Source: Clostridium brassicae
GTDB taxonomy: Bacteria; Bacillota; Clostridia; Clostridiales; Clostridiaceae
Assembly (NCBI RefSeq): GCF_026738875.1
Contig: NZ_JAPQFJ010000006.1
Location: forward strand, 1 to 64,000
Length of the DNA stretch: 64,000 nucleotides
Reading direction: 5' to 3'
Shown here: positions 25,353-33,736 of the stretch, in pieces
Layout of the letters: each line of letters opens with the position of its first letter
Position numbering within the stretch: position 1 is the first letter of the stretch
The notes under the pieces: generated by a model
Database searches by the model: none
What the model saw: the letters and a program-made list of their open reading frames with translations, nothing else
What the model was told of the DNA's origin: nothing
Program-made: the position numbers and the translations under genes

Positions 25353-26101
25353 ATGAACGATAAAATTTGCTATTGGTGCGGTGAAAAAGCTACTTCAGAG
25401 AGCATGTTCCGCCTAAATGTTTGTTTCCAGAAAATAAAGATGTAGGTAATATATTAAAGCAATCATATAGGGATAATTTAATTACTGTTCCTTCTTGTGA
25501 CAAGCATAATAGTAAGAAAGCACATAATGATGAATATTTAATGGCATGTTTAAGTGGTAGAGTAGGTAACAATTCTGTAGCATATATTCATAATAAGACT
25601 AAAGTTAAGCGTGCATTGGAAAGAAACACTTCTTTATATAAAATAGAAAAAGATGATGTATTAAAAATTGCTAATAAGAGTTTTCCTATTCAGTGTGTTA
25701 CTGTAGATAATTTAAGACTAATACAGTCTTTTGAAGCTATAGCAAGGGCATTGTATTATTATGAAAAAAATAAAATTTTTATAGGTGAATGCACAATGGT
25801 ATCAGATATATTTATTGATTGTAATGATAAACGGAGTGCATATTATATGAAGCAAATGATAGCACTGATTGAAAAGGAGCAAATAAGCTGGGAAACAAAA
25901 GTAAAGGGAAGTAACAGAGATGTATTTGCCTACCAGTTTAGTCCTATGGACGGATTTAAATGTCAAACATTAGCATTAACCTTTTATAAAGGAACAAAAG
26001 TCTATGTAGCAATGTCAGAAATGGACAAAGAGCTTAAAAAGAAAACAAAACCACAATTCGATTTTCTCATTGATGCAATTTTAGGAGATTATCAAGAATA
26101 A
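25353..26101 (+). pseudogene. HNH-type nuclease, one-base frameshift in the HNH start
   Basis: ATG at 25353 (GGAGGAT site) gives MNDKICYWCGEKATS, then runs out of frame. Adding one A in TTCAGAGAG near 25396 restores TSREHVPPKCLFPENKDVGN, the EHVPPKCLFP signature of a well-known HNH subgroup, and joins the open frame that continues to 26101 with VPSCDKHNSKKAHNDEYL. The restored protein is about 249 residues with zinc-like CxxC at the start, and would be a DNA endonuclease. As written, the gene cannot make full-length protein. Confidence 0.7.
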
Positions 26102-26348
26102 TTGATGGGTGGGCATTTAAAAGAATAAAACCATGGTTAGATGCCTTGCCAAGCAATAAATTGGTAGAGAATATATAAATTGATGGGAAAATGAAGAAGT
26201 AGTAGTTGAAGAATATCAGTAATGGAAAAAGGTAGTGTGTATTTGCTTTACATAACAACATGTTTACGATACCGTCTTAGTAACCGAGTCGGTGTCGTGA
26301 ACAAAAATCGTTATAAGATATTAAAGAAAGTGAAGTGGAGGAGTTAAA
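26102..26348. other. Interval with gene relic and hairpin
   Basis: A relic frame reading DGWAFKRIKPWLDALPSNKL follows the HNH gene. At 26262-26302, GTTTACGATACCG and CGGTGTCGTGAAC pair over 13 positions (two wobble pairs), with a nested ACCG-AGT-CGGT. This is the one boundary of the island where I see no TCCATA-type site, so HNH and FRG genes may share a cassette. Confidence 0.45.
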
Positions 26349-27650
26349 GTGAAATATAAAATTCGCTCAGTTGCAGAATATCTTTCATTAATTGAGCAAA
26401 AGGGATTAACAAATTATATTTTTAGAGGTCAGAATGAACCATATTGGGGAATACAGGCAAGTGGATTCAGGCCTTATATGGGAAGTTGGTCAACTGATAG
26501 GTTTTATGACTTAGATCAAATGACTACGGATTTTTATAATAAAGTTACTCGACATCTCACAGAAGAAGAGAAGAGGCACTTTCTCGCTTATTCTCAACAT
26601 CACGGCTTACCAACAAACTTAGTTGATTTTTCGTACTCACCATTAATAGCATTATTTTTTGCGTGTTATGGAAAATCTAGTCCAAAGTTTTCACTTGAAG
26701 AACTTGTTAATAAAAATGCTTATGAAGCTATTGAAGATTTAAAAAATAACAAGTCTACACAAGGTATGTTAATCCATAATATTATAAATCTACTACAAAA
26801 AGATTATTATTCACAATATTCTCAGATTTACCTTATTTTAAAAGAAAAACTAATAGATGCTACAGAAATCATGGTGGAATATAACAATAAGAATATATTT
26901 GATTTGATTGAGAATAATAGCAATGTACAAGTTTGGCTATGCAATGAGCTTGAGAAAAAATTATTTAAAAATCCAGACCTAGTAACTGAGTGGTTAACTA
27001 ATATTATCACAGTATACGAAGAGAATAAGATTTCTGTTATCGAAGGAGTTCATCAACTACCACCTTTATCAGATGAGAAGCATAAGAATGATTTAAAAAA
27101 ATACAAAATAAAAATTAAAAGCCAGAAATCTAAGAATAATTCAATCAAAGAATTATTCATTTATCTAAAAGATAAAATTTATGATGAATCTATCACTCAT
27201 GCTGACATGTATCATATGGAATCTTATCAGATTGAATATGCAAAAGTTGAGAGCTTGGCTGCTAAAATATATTTAGCTTTAATAATCAATATGATTCAAG
27301 TAATTAAGAATTCTCATTTGAAAGTTTGGTTTAAACTAGACGTGTACTTTTCATATAATCCGCCAGAAATTTTCGATAGAATATCAAATCAAAAGGGAAT
27401 TTTCATTAATCAACCTTATGTTTATGAAATTGATGATATGTATAATTATGGGAACTTAATTTATCAATATATCGAGCCCGATATTACTATCGAAGTTGAT
27501 GAATACAATAAGATACTTGCGGAGTTAAATTATTTAGGAGTTAATTCTGGAAGTGTGTATAACGATCTTGATAATGTAGCAAGAGCTGTGAAGTACACGC
27601 ATGATCAAAATCTTTACAATTACAAAGTTAAAGTTGAGAAATTTGACTAA
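26349..27650 (+). CDS. FRG-domain protein
   Basis: A 433-residue protein started by GTG after GGAGGAG. Residues about 1-100 hold the FRG signature: NYIFRGQNEPYWGIQASGFR, then FLAYSQHHGLPTNLVDFSYS, LIALFFACYG. FRG domains occur widely in mobile elements and defence islands; the biochemical role is not established. The remaining 330 residues are helical with no recognised domain. It may act with the preceding, now frameshifted, HNH protein. Confidence 0.75.
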   Translation: MKYKIRSVAEYLSLIEQKGLTNYIFRGQNEPYWGIQASGFRPYMGSWSTDRFYDLDQMTTDFYNKVTRHLTEEEKRHFLAYSQHHGLPTNLVDFSYSPLIALFFACYGKSSPKFSLEELVNKNAYEAIEDLKNNKSTQGMLIHNIINLLQKDYYSQYSQIYLILKEKLIDATEIMVEYNNKNIFDLIENNSNVQVWLCNELEKKLFKNPDLVTEWLTNIITVYEENKISVIEGVHQLPPLSDEKHKNDLKKYKIKIKSQKSKNNSIKELFIYLKDKIYDESITHADMYHMESYQIEYAKVESLAAKIYLALIINMIQVIKNSHLKVWFKLDVYFSYNPPEIFDRISNQKGIFINQPYVYEIDDMYNYGNLIYQYIEPDITIEVDEYNKILAELNYLGVNSGSVYNDLDNVARAVKYTHDQNLYNYKVKVEKFD

Positions 27651-27653
27651 TCA

Positions 27654-27712
27654 GGTTCCCGTTATCCATATAACTGGACAAGTTATGACTATACCCATTA
27701 GTCTAATAACAA
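27654..27712. repeat. Paired inverted dif-like sites
   Basis: Forward: GGTTCCCGTTA (27654-27664), TCCATA (27665-27670), TAACTGGACAA (27671-27681). On the minus strand: ACTTCTTGTTA, TTAGAC, TAATGGGTATA. It aligns with the element at 18413 (shared TTGGACA-like and GTTAT...TATA blocks) and its right side with 21115. Confidence 0.65.
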
Positions 27713-27952
27713 GAAGTCAAAGTATATAAAGATTTTATTTAAAAAGTGTCGTCGATATAAAAAACTGTAAAATAAAGAGTGTTTGTATAATATGCAGACA
27801 AATAGTAATTTATTTAAGATATGGTTAGAGGAAGCAAGGATAAAGTTAAGGGACTAGAAGATGAATTTGATAAGGATATTTTACATAATAGAACATATAA
27901 TTTTTGATAAATATTATATAATGGGAATATACATGAGAGGAGATAATAGAAA

Positions 27953-28762
27953 ATGTTATTAGGATTATTCAAAAAGAAAAATAATATAATATCAAAATCG
28001 CATGAACAGAAAATTGAAGCTCAATCAAAATCTAAAATTTATGATCAAATGTTGAAATTTGAACAAGAATTTGAAAGAAAATATAACTTAACAGAAAAAG
28101 TTGACTTCCAATTACTAAATGATAAGCTAGATAGAGAAAGCGTAACTCAATTTATAGATCAGAAATGTTATGTAAAGGTTGGAATAAAAGACTATGAAGA
28201 TCAAGAGTATTTAACAGATAAGCAATGTAATCACATCAGAAATACAATAGTACATGAACTTATACATTGTAGGAATTATTTTAGTTTATCAGTAGATACC
28301 AGAGTAAAAATAAGCCAAAATCTTAGAACAATAAATCATTGGGCTAGAATGCTTTTAGATGAATATAGTGCATATAAAGAAGCTAATGAAATATATCCTG
28401 AAACAGTGGATGAATTAAATTGTTCAGAGGGAAAATTGTTTACTGCTTTTAAACGAATGTATGCAGGAATATTAATTAAAGCAACTGATGAACAATTTTT
28501 TGAAGCATTTTATGATAATTGCAGTGCATTGATAACAATAAGTATAGTTAATAAGGAGTTTCCAACTATAAAAGTAGAAAATAGAAATTACAATAGAGCT
28601 TGTGAAAGTTTTCTTAATGCTCTCAAAGAAGCCTATTTAAAAATGCCTTTGAATTTTGATGAATATAAGGTATTGGGAGAAGAGTTGCTTAAATGTTTAA
28701 GCAGTATGGCTCCTAAAAATGAAATAGAAACATTTAAATTAAATACACATATAAAATTTTAG
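27953..28762 (+). CDS. Zincin-type metalloprotease-like protein
   Basis: A 269-residue soluble protein. TIVHELIHCRNYF contains HELIH (H101, E102, H105), the HExxH zinc-protease core, and MLLDEYSAYKEAN about 32 residues later supplies candidate third ligands (E137 or a following glutamate). No signal peptide or membrane segment, so it acts in the cytoplasm. Cytosolic zincins of this size include ImmA/IrrE-like regulators and protease effectors; the subfamily is not assignable. An AGAGGAG precedes the ATG. A 28-codon relic starting near 27824 lies in the 5' gap. Confidence 0.65.
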   Translation: MLLGLFKKKNNIISKSHEQKIEAQSKSKIYDQMLKFEQEFERKYNLTEKVDFQLLNDKLDRESVTQFIDQKCYVKVGIKDYEDQEYLTDKQCNHIRNTIVHELIHCRNYFSLSVDTRVKISQNLRTINHWARMLLDEYSAYKEANEIYPETVDELNCSEGKLFTAFKRMYAGILIKATDEQFFEAFYDNCSALITISIVNKEFPTIKVENRNYNRACESFLNALKEAYLKMPLNFDEYKVLGEELLKCLSSMAPKNEIETFKLNTHIKF

Positions 28763-28916
28763 TAATAAACCTAATATGGTACGTCATAAAACAAATTCCA
28801 ATTTAAGGTTGAGTATTATAAATAGTAAATTTATCAAGTTGTTTAGTATTAAATTATGAAGAAAATTTATAAACTATACAATGTACAAATCAGAATTTAG
28901 ATAGGAGGAGAACAGA

Positions 28917-29567
28917 TTGTATTTGTGGACGGTTCAAAGAAAAGAAGTAATAGAAACACTTATAAAAATTGGAGAATATTATCCTGATATAGAGAAGTCA
29001 AAAGGCTATAGTGAAATGAAACTTGTCTATCCAACATTACTGGAAAGTTTTAATGTTTTGAATAATAGTTCTTCTAAAGGGATAATATTTGGGTTTTATA
29101 AGATAAATGGCGGAAAAATTTTTGAAACTATAGAAGATTTATATAACTATTTGTATAACAATCAAGAAGTATCTGCTGCGTTTAATTTTTGGAATGCTAA
29201 TTCCACGATTTTGCGTATTAAAGTAGATGATAATATAAATATTATGCCTATGGAATTTAATGATATTATAAAACTAAGCATGGGTAAAACCAAGGATATT
29301 GAAAGAATTTCTATGCTATATAACTCAATAAATGATTTTAATGCCGATATATATAACATCATAACCTATATGAATAAAGGTAGGAGTAACCCGTATACAT
29401 TATTTAAAAGTTTTATAGAGGGGCATTATCCATACTTAAAGATAGAAAATATTTTAGGAGTATATCCCAACTTAGATTTACAAACAAGTATGAAAGAGCA
29501 TGATATTAAATTATTTAATTTATCTGATGAATCAAAGAAATTAAAAGAATTAATTTGCAATCATTAG
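28917..29567 (+). CDS. DUF3841-like protein
   Basis: A 216-residue protein started by TTG after GGAGGAGAACA. The opening YLWTVQRKEVIETLIKIGEY and a later LLESFNVLN match the way DUF3841 proteins begin (LWTxQ...L...G). The function is unknown. It is the last gene of the island before the right boundary site. The gap before it (28763-28916) carries only a weak element, TATGGTACGTC at 28775, resembling one site arm. Confidence 0.55.
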   Translation: MYLWTVQRKEVIETLIKIGEYYPDIEKSKGYSEMKLVYPTLLESFNVLNNSSSKGIIFGFYKINGGKIFETIEDLYNYLYNNQEVSAAFNFWNANSTILRIKVDDNINIMPMEFNDIIKLSMGKTKDIERISMLYNSINDFNADIYNIITYMNKGRSNPYTLFKSFIEGHYPYLKIENILGVYPNLDLQTSMKEHDIKLFNLSDESKKLKELICNH

Positions 29568-29703
29568 ATAGATGTATTTGAATACAAATTCCAATTTGTT
29601 TGATGGAACAAAACTAGTAAAATGTGTGGTTTAGTTAATGAATATTTTTCTTAATTTGTGACATTTTCCATATTGGGGATGTACATAATATCTATATTTA
29701 TTA

Positions 29704-29735
29704 ACTTCCCATTATCCATATAATAGGAATGGGAA
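29704..29735 (+). repeat. Right boundary dif-like site (direct repeat of the left one)
   Basis: Same order and orientation as 10850-10877: TTCC, ATTATCCATATAAT. Together they bracket 18.9 kb with the recombinase at one end, as expected of attL and attR. Confidence 0.6.
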
Positions 29736-29781
29736 TAGCATATTTATTTGAACATCTAAAGTATAGATTAAATGCATAAAT

Positions 29782-29815
29782 AAAATCCCAGTAAGTTTAC
29801 TTAGTGGGATTTTTT
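29782..29815. terminator. Hairpin terminator
   Basis: AAAATCCCA (29782-29790) and TGGGATTTTT (29805-29814) pair. It is useful in both directions and is the likely end of the minus-strand small-gene operon. Confidence 0.65.
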
Positions 29816-29848
29816 ATAATAATAAAGAATTTGATAGCAACCATCTTC

Positions 29849-30040
29849 TCAAAAGTGGAATACCTTCTCCACTTTAGCATTTTCAAGGTCTATATCTTCT
29901 CCCATCAAAACCTCTACATCACCATCAAAGAAACTTTCATCATAAGCAGTTTTATCTTCTCTACTATCACATATTTCTGAATAAGGTAGAGAAGATTTTT
30001 TATGTACTTTTACAGTTTCTAAATTTTTATCTTGTTTCAT
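29849..30040 (-). CDS. Small acidic hypothetical protein
   Basis: About 63 residues from the ATG at 30040, which follows AAAGGTGAT; a GTG at 30052 would overlap the ribosome site. It is acidic and soluble, with DESFFDGDVEVLMGEDIDLE. No family recognised. It is the last gene of the DUF2922/DUF1659/YvrJ group on this strand. Confidence 0.5.
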   Translation of the reverse strand: MKQDKNLETVKVHKKSSLPYSEICDSREDKTAYDESFFDGDVEVLMGEDIDLENAKVEKVFHF

Positions 30041-30121
30041 TTTAAAAATCACCTTTCTTTTAAATTATTTAAAACAAAATGCCGTACAATATATACGGCA
30101 TTTTATTTTATGGGGATGGAA

Positions 30122-30334
30122 CTATATTTCAAGCTCTTCTACAGTAGTTTCAACTATGCTGGCAGCATCTTTTCTTTCAAGCTCTCCGTTTTTAGTTGCA
30201 AAAATGTTCTTGGCTATAATTGTATCCATAGCTTTTGATACTTCCTCAGCATCTAATACATCTTTTACATTACCAACTCTTATTGAAGCTTTAGATCCAT
30301 TCTTAGTTAAAAAATTCATTACTAATACTTTCAT
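30122..30334 (-). CDS. DUF2922 family protein
   Basis: A 70-residue protein: LVMNFLTKNGSKASIRVGNV, LDAEEVSKAMDTIIAKNIF and a final ETTVEELEI fit DUF2922, small proteins that in Firmicutes usually lie next to DUF1659 and YvrJ genes. The function is unknown. GGAGAGGAGG precedes the ATG. Confidence 0.8.
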   Translation of the reverse strand: MKVLVMNFLTKNGSKASIRVGNVKDVLDAEEVSKAMDTIIAKNIFATKNGELERKDAASIVETTVEELEI

Positions 30335-30484
30335 TTAAATTCCTCCTCTCCAATATTAAATTAACTAAATTTCAGTTTTGTTTTAAAATAGTGTTGTTTT
30401 TTACACTCTTTTAAAACTTCATTTAGTATTCCTAAGGCTATGTTTTAAATTGTTGAATCATTATAATGAAAATCTACAATTCTT

Positions 30485-30573
30485 ATTTAGTATAACTTTT
30501 GTAGCGTTAAAAGCTTTATATGTTTGAGCGTTAGAGAGTTTATAAAAGCTTAGCTGCTTAAGTTATACTAAAT
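30485..30573 (-). repeat. Long nested inverted repeat between DUF1659 and DUF2922 genes
   Basis: ATTTAGTATAACTT (30485-30498) and AAGTTATACTAAAT (30560-30573) are perfect 14-base complements; inside, AAAGCTTTATA and TATAAAAGCTT pair as well. In the 289-base gap between two co-oriented small genes this would fold into an 89-base hairpin in the message, possibly an attenuator or processing site. Confidence 0.6.
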
Positions 30574-30623
30574 CTAGAATTGTTTTTGAAATTATACGAA
30601 TTCAAGAATTTATTAAATATAGC

Positions 30624-30845
30624 CTAGCTTTCAGTAATTAAGTGAGTATTCTTTCTGAATATCTCAACAACAGGGTCAGGTAGAAGACTTCCAAGTGCCA
30701 TTCCAACACTATAGATATCTTCATCAGCAGCCATAGTTCTTACATTGTTAAAAGTTTGAGTCTTAAAAACCTCTTTTCCTTTATCATCTTGTCCCAAATG
30801 ATATTTTAGGAATAAAGAAGATTTTATGTTTGTTGATTTAGCCAT
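30624..30845 (-). CDS. DUF1659 family protein
   Basis: A 73-residue protein: FLKYHLGQDDKGKEVFKTQT, FNNVRTMAADEDIYSVGMAL and GSLLPDPVVEI are the DUF1659 pattern. Upstream partner of DUF2922; the pair is conserved in clostridia and bacilli without known function. An AGGAG site precedes the ATG. Confidence 0.8.
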   Translation of the reverse strand: MAKSTNIKSSLFLKYHLGQDDKGKEVFKTQTFNNVRTMAADEDIYSVGMALGSLLPDPVVEIFRKNTHLITES

Positions 30846-30878
30846 ATTTTAGCAGCTCCTTTCTTTTATTTAGTTGTT

Positions 30879-31085
30879 TCAATTAGTATATATGTCTTTG
30901 TAAGTGGTATTTACTGGTCGCATATAAAAAAGTTGTTTTTCTATGTTAAAAGAGTTTATTACTTCTGCTAAATCTCTAATAGTAGCTGTAAGAGCATCTA
31001 TCTTTTTTTCAAAGTGTAGAAGTAGGTAGATTGATAGTGTCATTGGAAAACCTATATTATTGATTATATTTATAATTTCATCCAT
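30879..31085 (-). CDS. YvrJ family protein
   Basis: A 68-residue protein. IGFPMTLSIYLLLHFEKKID is the typical YvrJ opening, a membrane-associated helix followed by a basic amphipathic stretch. The ATG at 31085 follows AGAGGTGA; a GTG at 31094 is in frame but poorly placed. First gene of the minus-strand operon, divergent from the sigma-factor gene. Confidence 0.75.
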   Translation of the reverse strand: MDEIINIINNIGFPMTLSIYLLLHFEKKIDALTATIRDLAEVINSFNIEKQLFYMRPVNTTYKDIYTN

Positions 31086-31353
31086 ATTTATCACCTCTTA
31101 TATTTATATATGAAGAAGAAGGATATGTTTAATAAATTGTTTAGGTCGTATAATTTCAAAAATATATTAAATAAATGGTTTCCACAGATATAGAAAAATA
31201 CAAAAAAGTATAAATTAATACATATTAAGATATTAATTTAATCATTAAGGCGTGAAAATAAAGATAATTTAAGAAAATGTAAAATACTATTTAACAAAAT
31301 GTGGTATTGTAGTATAATATAGTTAAAGAATTGCAAAAAAGGTGGTGTTTTAG

Positions 31354-31896
31354 GTGGAAGAGTTTATAAGGAAAGCAAAAAAAGGGGATAGGGCAGCTAT
31401 GGTTGACATCATAAGTAAATATAAGAATCTTATTTTAAAAAGGGCCTCTTATTATAAAGTACCTGGATATAATTTTGAAGACCTTGTTCAGCATGGTTAT
31501 CTTTCGGTTATTAAAGCAGTAAGAATGTACAAGCTTGGATCTAATTCTTATAATGGATATATTATAAATGCTATTAATCTAAACTTCGCTGCTCTCTTAA
31601 AAGGAAATATAAAACACTATAGAGAAGTTCCAGATGAAAATATATTAAACAAAGTTAAAGAGTATGAATTTACTATAGAAGATGAAGTTATAGCTTATGA
31701 TGAAGTTAAAAGGATTTATAAAGCAATAGACAAACTAGAACCACTAGAAAGAGAAATTTTAGAAGGATACTACTTAAATGATAAGAGGATTAAAGATATT
31801 GCAGAAGATAAGGAAATAAAGTATCAAAAGGGCATTAAGATTAAAAGACAAGCATTGAAAAAACTTAAACATATATTAAATGAAGAAAGCACATAA
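31354..31896 (+). CDS. Sigma-70-like factor (clostridial alternative sigma)
   Basis: A 180-residue protein: region 2 near residues 1-75 (DRAAMVDIISKYKNLILKRA, FEDLVQHGYLSVIKAVRMY) and region 4 near 120-175 (LEPLEREILEGYYLNDKRIK). GTG start after GGTGG. It resembles small sigma factors of the helix-turn-helix/UviA-like kind that drive bacteriocin, toxin or phage-like operons in clostridia. Divergent from YvrJ/DUF1659/DUF2922 and near an amidase, so it may control these genes. Confidence 0.75.
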   Translation: MEEFIRKAKKGDRAAMVDIISKYKNLILKRASYYKVPGYNFEDLVQHGYLSVIKAVRMYKLGSNSYNGYIINAINLNFAALLKGNIKHYREVPDENILNKVKEYEFTIEDEVIAYDEVKRIYKAIDKLEPLEREILEGYYLNDKRIKDIAEDKEIKYQKGIKIKRQALKKLKHILNEEST

Positions 31897-31986
31897 GCAA
31901 GCAGCTTATAGGCTTTAGAAATTTTGGTGCCCTTTTAGGGTATATAGTTATAATGTAGTAAAAATTAATATAGTTAGATAAAATTG

Positions 31987-32040
31987 ACAAGCTTATAACT
32001 TGTCTTGCTATTTTTTATAGCGTGCAGGTTATAAGCTTGT
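31987..32040. terminator. Bidirectional terminator between converging genes
   Basis: ACAAGCTTATAAC (from 31988) and GTTATAAGCTTGT (32028-32040) pair over 13 bases. It lies between the convergent sigma factor and amidase genes. Confidence 0.7.
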
Positions 32041-32042
32041 AT

Positions 32043-32630
32043 TTATTTAATCCTCAAAACTTGATTTGAATATATTATATCTGATGATAGAGCATTTAGT
32101 TTTTTTAATCTAGACACACTTAAATTATATTTTTTAGATATAGCCCATAAAGTGTCATCTTTTTTTACAGTATAGCTTAAAGCTTTAGAGCCTAAAGTAG
32201 CATTTTTTATTTCAGTTAATGGGTAGTTAGTTCCAGGGCAATCTGTTGAAGCAATTTCGTTATGTCCTTTAATAATGCCTATATTATATTTTTGGCATAA
32301 GTATCTACATAAGTTTATTACAGATTGTTTTTGTGAGTTTGGCATATGTTCTTTCATGTAATCTCCTTGAACAGAAATTCCAAGAGTATAATGATTATGA
32401 TGTAAACAGTGAGCACCTAAAGTGTCTTCGGGTCTTCCTCTAAATATCTTACCTCTCTTATCTACTAAGAAATGATATCCTATACCGCTCCAGCCTCTTT
32501 CATTTTTGTGGAAGTTATGCACGTCAAATACATTCCAAGTTTTATGTTGGGTATGATGAAGCACTATTGCTTTTGTTGATGATCTGGGACTTAGTGGTCT
32601 AAAATTTAAATTGGTTTCGATAATGTTCAT
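32043..32630 (-). CDS. N-acetylmuramoyl-L-alanine amidase with LysM domain
   Basis: A 195-residue protein. Residues 1-130 form an amidase_2/PGRP domain with zinc-site residues in AIVLHHTQHKTWN (His pair), LGAHCLHHNHYTLGISVQGD and GHNEIASTDCPGTNY. Residues about 150-195 are one LysM repeat (YTVKKDDTLWAISKKYNLSV). It cleaves the stem peptide from muramic acid in the cell wall. There is no signal peptide, as in phage-type lysins. GGAGGTAATTAC precedes the ATG. Confidence 0.85.
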   Translation of the reverse strand: MNIIETNLNFRPLSPRSSTKAIVLHHTQHKTWNVFDVHNFHKNERGWSGIGYHFLVDKRGKIFRGRPEDTLGAHCLHHNHYTLGISVQGDYMKEHMPNSQKQSVINLCRYLCQKYNIGIIKGHNEIASTDCPGTNYPLTEIKNATLGSKALSYTVKKDDTLWAISKKYNLSVSRLKKLNALSSDIIYSNQVLRIK

Positions 32631-32985
32631 GTAATTACCTCCATCATTAATTAAAGTTTGTGGTTCTAAACTTATATATGGTTGGGAAAGTGAGAGTGTA
32701 AATGAAAGATTAGATTTAGAGGATAGATATAAATTATAGAAAGGTTAAAGAATTTTATAAGATGATTTTTTTCAATATTGTTATGATATTTATATTATTT
32801 TATAAATTATTTTCCCAGTTACAATTTCATATAAAATCCTGTTAAAGCTTGATATTAAAGAGCTTACGAGCTCTTTAATAATTTTTTTGAAAAATTCATA
32901 AACGCCTGGTAAAAAAATAGGTAATCCATTGAAAATACAGGCATTTAGGTATATAATAAATTTAAAGAATGGCTTATTTACAGTG
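32631..32985 (+). promoter_or_regulatory. CRISPR leader region with a hairpin terminator
   Basis: AT-rich, non-coding. A terminator-like hairpin ATTAAAGAGC (32854-32863) / GCTCTTTAAT (32870-32879) followed by a T-rich tract lies 110 bases before the first repeat, and would isolate the array from upstream reading. The degenerate repeat lies at the other end, so this side is the leader. Confidence 0.6.
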
Positions 32986-33736
32986 GTTGAACCTTAACAT
33001 AGGATGTATTTAAATGAGAACATAAAAGTCATACCACACATGCAAGAAGATGTTGAACCTTAACATAGGATGTATTTAAATATAGTTGATAATAAATTAG
33101 CGCTAGGTGTATATGTGTTGAACCTTAACATAGGATGTATTTAAATGAGATTTTTAGGATCGGGGGATATAGATTGGCAATGGTTGAACCTTAACATAGG
33201 ATGTATTTAAATCTACTATAGCAGTTCATGATGGTAGAAAACATGTTCCTGTTGAACCTTAACATAGGATGTATTTAAATAGAAATTATTGGAAGAAATT
33301 TTAAATAAAATGGGTGTTGAACCTTAACATAGGATGTATTTAAATTAATTTGATTCAACCCCATTATAATTAAATTTAATTGTTGAACCTTAACATAGGA
33401 TGTATTTAAATTCTAAACTCATCCTTCCAAATAGGTATAATTTCCTCGTTGAACCTTAACATAGGATGTATTTAAATTCATCTAACACATATTTATATTC
33501 ATACTTTGTTTGTTGAACCTTAACATAGGATGTATTTAAATTGGGAAGGATGGGTTATAAAACTGATTATCCACTTGGTTGAACCTTAACATAGGATGTA
33601 TTTAAATATGATATAAAGTTTATTATTATGAAAGTATGATTTGTTGAACCTTAACATAGGATGTATTTAAATAATATTTCAGTTGTTGTCATAAGATCTC
33701 TGGCTATGTTGAACCTTAACATGAGATGTATTAAAT
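32986..33736 (+). CRISPR. CRISPR array, 12 repeats and 11 spacers, no cas genes
   Basis: A 30-base repeat (begins GTTGAACC, ends GTATTTAAAT) occurs at 32986, 33052, 33117, 33183, 33251, 33316, 33382, 33448, 33512, 33578, 33643 and 33708. Spacers are 36, 35, 36, 38, 35, 36, 36, 34, 36, 35 and 35 bases. The first 11 repeats are identical (AACATAGGATG in the centre); the last is 29 bases with AACATGAGATG and one T missing, as in an ancestral trailer repeat. The repeat class is that of clostridial type I-B systems as I recall them; no cas gene is in the window, so it must rely on Cas proteins encoded elsewhere or be idle. No spacer was seen to match the rest of the window by eye. Confidence 0.97.

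Larger units (their letters stand above)
29568..29848. other. Right boundary of the island
   Basis: Non-coding. It holds an imperfect site pair around 29673-29701 (TCCATA, TTGGGGATGTA; reverse TAGATA, TTATGTACATC) and the full site at 29704-29731 (ACTTCCCATTA, TCCATA, TAATAGGAATG) with an extra perfect hairpin TTCCCATT/AATGGGAA (29706-29735). The core repeats that at 10850-10877. Confidence 0.6.

Noticed and set aside
26262-26302. tRNA or tracrRNA
   Set aside because: CCGAGTCGGTG resembles the end of some tracrRNAs, but there is no anti-repeat to the array at 32986, no cas9, and no cloverleaf.
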